Shown here piece after piece: positions 38,494-40,164 of a DNA stretch of 40,164 nucleotides. The position numbers were made by a program, and so were the translations under genes. The notes below the pieces were generated by a model, which did no database searches, was not told where the DNA came from, and saw only the letters and a list, made by a program, of their open reading frames with translations. The first letter of the stretch is position 1, and the number at the start of each line of letters is the position of its first letter. Source of the stretch: a virus; the IMG/VR virus record IMGVR_UViG_3300048694_000100, positions 1 to 40,164 of that record; one strand, written 5' to 3'.

Positions 38494-38518
38494 TATAGTT
38501 TTGCCCAAGGGGGCAAAA
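38494..38518 (+). promoter_or_regulatory. TATAGT promoter with palindromic operator-like site
   Basis: TATAGT at 38494-38499 abuts a perfect dyad, TTTTGCCC (38499-38506) and GGGCAAAA (38511-38518), separated by AAGG. Start of transcription would fall inside the dyad, and AAGGGGG serves as ribosome site for the ATG at 38518. The layout suits repressor control. Confidence 0.6.
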
Positions 38519-38799
38519 TGACTTACGAAGATACTTTAGTAAATTATGTAGAATTGGAATATCCCGATTCAAAGCATTGGAATAAGAAGCGTTATGCGAT
38601 TCAACAAGATAATCAAAACTTTTGGATTGTATCAGTAAGCGATATTGAGCGTCACGGCGGAACTTATTACGGAACTTGGGAGCAAGTTATGCTTTCCCAC
38701 AAGGTAACCAAAGAACCTCAAATGATTACTGTAAGAGAATTGAAAAAGATTTTTAGTAACCTAATCGTTCCATCTGACTACGCAAACTATCAGATTTAA
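38518..38799 (+). CDS. Unknown moron-like protein
   Basis: A 93-residue protein starting MTYEDTLVNYVELEYPDSKH, aromatic-rich with HGGTYYGTWEQVMLSHK and a helical end VRELKKIFSNLIV. No family recognised. It is a self-contained unit with promoter and operator-like dyad, flanked by 19-bp direct repeats. Confidence 0.7.
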   Translation: MTYEDTLVNYVELEYPDSKHWNKKRYAIQQDNQNFWIVSVSDIERHGGTYYGTWEQVMLSHKVTKEPQMITVRELKKIFSNLIVPSDYANYQI

Positions 38800-38815
38800 G
38801 GCACAATCTTTATAG
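38797..38815 (+). repeat. 19-bp direct repeat, right copy
   Basis: Identical to 38467-38485. Its first three bases are the stop codon of the 38518 gene. It fills the gap to the convergent FkbM gene. Confidence 0.85.
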
Positions 38816-38821
38816 AGTGGG

Positions 38822-39481
38822 TTAGTTAAACCACAACATTCCAACATCGGCAGTAGGGCGTAATCCTGAATCTTCCCAACCTGCTTCTTCCCAGTTAGTT
38901 TTAGAATATCTAATCCAACTATCTAAATTGAAATATCTAATCGGATAACTTTCTTTAGGTTCTTGGCAATGATGTTCAATATATTGCGGGCGAACTCGCT
39001 CATAACCTAGTTTCTCTAGGTATTCGATTTGTAATTGGTGGTCATCAAGAGTTTCAAGTGTCCACTCAAAAGCAAGTTTGCCGTAACGCTTAGTCATACC
39101 GCGCAATACAGACCACTCAGCACCCTCAACATCAATCTTAATCAATGAGGGTTCACCATAAAGTTTGGCTAAAGTATCAATAGTAATAGTGGTACAAGAA
39201 GTCGTACGATACGCTTTACCTGCATACGGTAGAGATTCGTCAGTTAGCCAATCTTTGTTAATGCTTGAAAGTCCATCTTCAACGCACTCGTAAAACTCGA
39301 CTTGTTCAAAGTCTTTATCAGATGCGGCAAGATTAACTATTTTAACTCGCTTATCGTAAATAAAGTTCTTAACAAGTTCTTTTACAATATTGCCCGGCTC
39401 TAACGCAACAACTTCATAACCTTTATCTAACGCGGCTTTAGTCCATTCTCCGCGATTAGCACCTATATCAAACGCTAACAT
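38822..39481 (-). CDS. FkbM-family methyltransferase
   Basis: A 219-residue SAM-dependent methyltransferase. AFDIGANRGEWTKAALDKG (residues 3-21) is the SAM-binding loop, VVALEPG follows, and SLIKIDVEGAEWSVLRG at residues ~113-129 is the FkbM signature. Such enzymes commonly O-methylate sugars. It is the last gene of the minus operon, with ribosome site AAGGAGG, and overlaps the TPR-like gene by 14 bases. A role in modifying a surface glycan fits the GH130-like neighbour. Confidence 0.85.
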   Translation of the reverse strand: MLAFDIGANRGEWTKAALDKGYEVVALEPGNIVKELVKNFIYDKRVKIVNLAASDKDFEQVEFYECVEDGLSSINKDWLTDESLPYAGKAYRTTSCTTITIDTLAKLYGEPSLIKIDVEGAEWSVLRGMTKRYGKLAFEWTLETLDDHQLQIEYLEKLGYERVRPQYIEHHCQEPKESYPIRYFNLDSWIRYSKTNWEEAGWEDSGLRPTADVGMLWFN

Positions 39482-40022
39482 TTAGCCTCCTTAGATTATC
39501 CTCAATTGATGAGCGATACTCAGGGGCTATATTAAGCGTTAATAGGTGATTAAATAAAGATATAGATTCTGCGGCGCGCCCAACCCAATAAGCGCTAACG
39601 GCTTTCTCAAACATAAGCCCATAAACGCCCGGATATTCGACATCAATAGGCAATGGCTTTAATCCTGAGTGATGCAATCCTAATTCGGCAAATGTGTAAC
39701 ACTCTTGCCAATTAGAACGGCGTTCGTGCCATCTTGATAAAAGAAATAAACCTTCGGGTCTAAACGGCATATACGCAATCGCTTGTAAGATGCAGTTAGT
39801 AACTGTGTAATCACGGCCTGTTTGATTTTCAAAGCACTTGGCAAGTTTAAGTAGCGATGAATAAACAAGTAACGAATCTTGACCGCCATATTCGGCAGTT
39901 CGCAGGTAAAACGAAACGGCGCTCGCAGTTTGTCCTAAGCGTTCGTATTCAACCGCAACATCAAAGTTCTTTTGTGGGTCAAACGGCGCACTTGATAGGT
40001 CTGAAATTAGTTCGGATATCAT
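39468..40022 (-). CDS. TPR-like protein of the sugar cluster
   Basis: A 184-residue helical-repeat protein: FDVAVEYERLGQTASAVSFY, SSLLKLAKCFENQ, LQAIAYMPFRPEGLFLLSRW and SAYWVGRAAESISLFNHLLT read as TPR-type hairpins. Such repeats often accompany glycosyltransferases in phage and bacterial sugar clusters, but no transferase domain is seen here. The protein may be a scaffold for GH130-like and FkbM partners, or a remnant of a larger fused enzyme. Start ATG overlaps the upstream stop (ATGA). Confidence 0.75.
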   Translation of the reverse strand: MISELISDLSSAPFDPQKNFDVAVEYERLGQTASAVSFYLRTAEYGGQDSLLVYSSLLKLAKCFENQTGRDYTVTNCILQAIAYMPFRPEGLFLLSRWHERRSNWQECYTFAELGLHHSGLKPLPIDVEYPGVYGLMFEKAVSAYWVGRAAESISLFNHLLTLNIAPEYRSSIEDNLRRLNVSV

Positions 40023-40164
40023 AAAGCCTCCATAATTAAATCTTCTACAACTACTTTTGGTACACGCAAAATAAACGCGGCGTTATCTTGCATACTAAAA
40101 GTGAGCAATAAATCATCATCTAACTTAGTTGCTCCTACGCAGAATTCAATGCGAGCATCTAGAA
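39846..40164. repeat. Terminal redundancy, right copy (matches 1-319)
   Basis: Second copy of the 319 bases at the window start, differing at 39972 and 40100 by silent changes. See the left copy. Confidence 0.9.
40019..40164 (-). CDS. GH130-like gene, 3' part (full copy at 174-1148)
   Basis: The final 48 codons and stop of the gene that is complete at the left end, cut by the window edge. One silent difference (Thr codon). Not a separate gene. Confidence 0.85.
   Translation of the reverse strand, partial: LDARIEFCVGATKLDDDLLLTFSMQDNAAFILRVPKVVVEDLIMEAL

Noticed and set aside
38499-38518. Dyad TTTTGCCC/GGGCAAAA as a terminator of the GNAT gene
   Set aside because: It follows a TATAGT box, overlaps the next ATG and has no T-run after it, so an operator reading fits better.

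Overview
The window is essentially one complete genome of a tailed, siphovirus-type bacteriophage of an actinobacterium. The host call rests on a phage WhiB protein with all four cysteines and GIWGG, a RusA/Cas4-like/ERF-like recombination set common in actinophages, and promoters that look leaderless (TANNNT six or seven bases before an ATG with no Shine-Dalgarno), a habit common in Actinobacteria. The DNA is AT-rich by eye, which would suit a low-GC aquatic actinobacterium (for example the freshwater acI/Nanopelagicales group) better than Mycobacterium or Streptomyces; that host guess is inference. Bases 1-319 recur at 39846-40164 with two synonymous third-position differences, so the molecule is circular or circularly permuted with a unit of about 39,845 bp. 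I see no integrase, convincing repressor, DNA polymerase or tRNA gene; a lytic lifestyle that borrows the host replisome is likely.

Layout. (a) 1-1148 and 38822-40164, which join across the circle, hold a three-gene minus-strand operon: GH130-like sugar-active protein, TPR-like protein, FkbM methyltransferase. (b) 1174-18273, plus strand: portal, MuF head protein with a ParB-like tail, small beta protein, fused prohead protease/scaffold, major capsid protein, head-tail connectors, tail tube, tail assembly chaperones with a -1 frameshift site, tape measure, distal tail and baseplate proteins, an S74-type fibre, membrane proteins and a CHAP endolysin. A strong intrinsic terminator at 18295-18330 closes it. 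(c) 18345-29812 is the early region of small, often ATGA-overlapping genes: metallophosphoesterase, ERF-like annealing protein, Cas4-like nuclease, WhiB, a replication initiator with a likely origin inside its gene, RusA, zinc ribbons, winged-helix proteins, DUF6378, a secreted transglycosylase-like protein, a proteasome-like Ntn hydrolase, HNH nuclease, SSB and a redoxin. One small gene (20369-20560) runs backwards. (d) 29814-38020 starts at a promoter and carries terminase small and large subunits, which overlap by about 200 bp, then a Pro-poor collagen-like fibre and two further fibres. All three fibre genes end in the same receptor-binding-like module and each is followed by a ~50-residue partner gene. 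(e) 38021-38815 holds two moron-like genes (GNAT acetyltransferase and an unknown) with their own TATAGTTTT promoters.

How it works together: packaging and fibre genes (d) and head/tail/lysis genes (b) form the late functions, interrupted by the opposite-strand sugar cluster (a), which probably modifies a surface. Region (c) provides initiation, recombination and host takeover. The most interesting points are the triplicated fibre-plus-partner cassette, the iteron cluster inside the initiator gene, the dual-coded terminase P-loop, the phage proteasome-like hydrolase, and a paired 5' leader element in front of two small genes.
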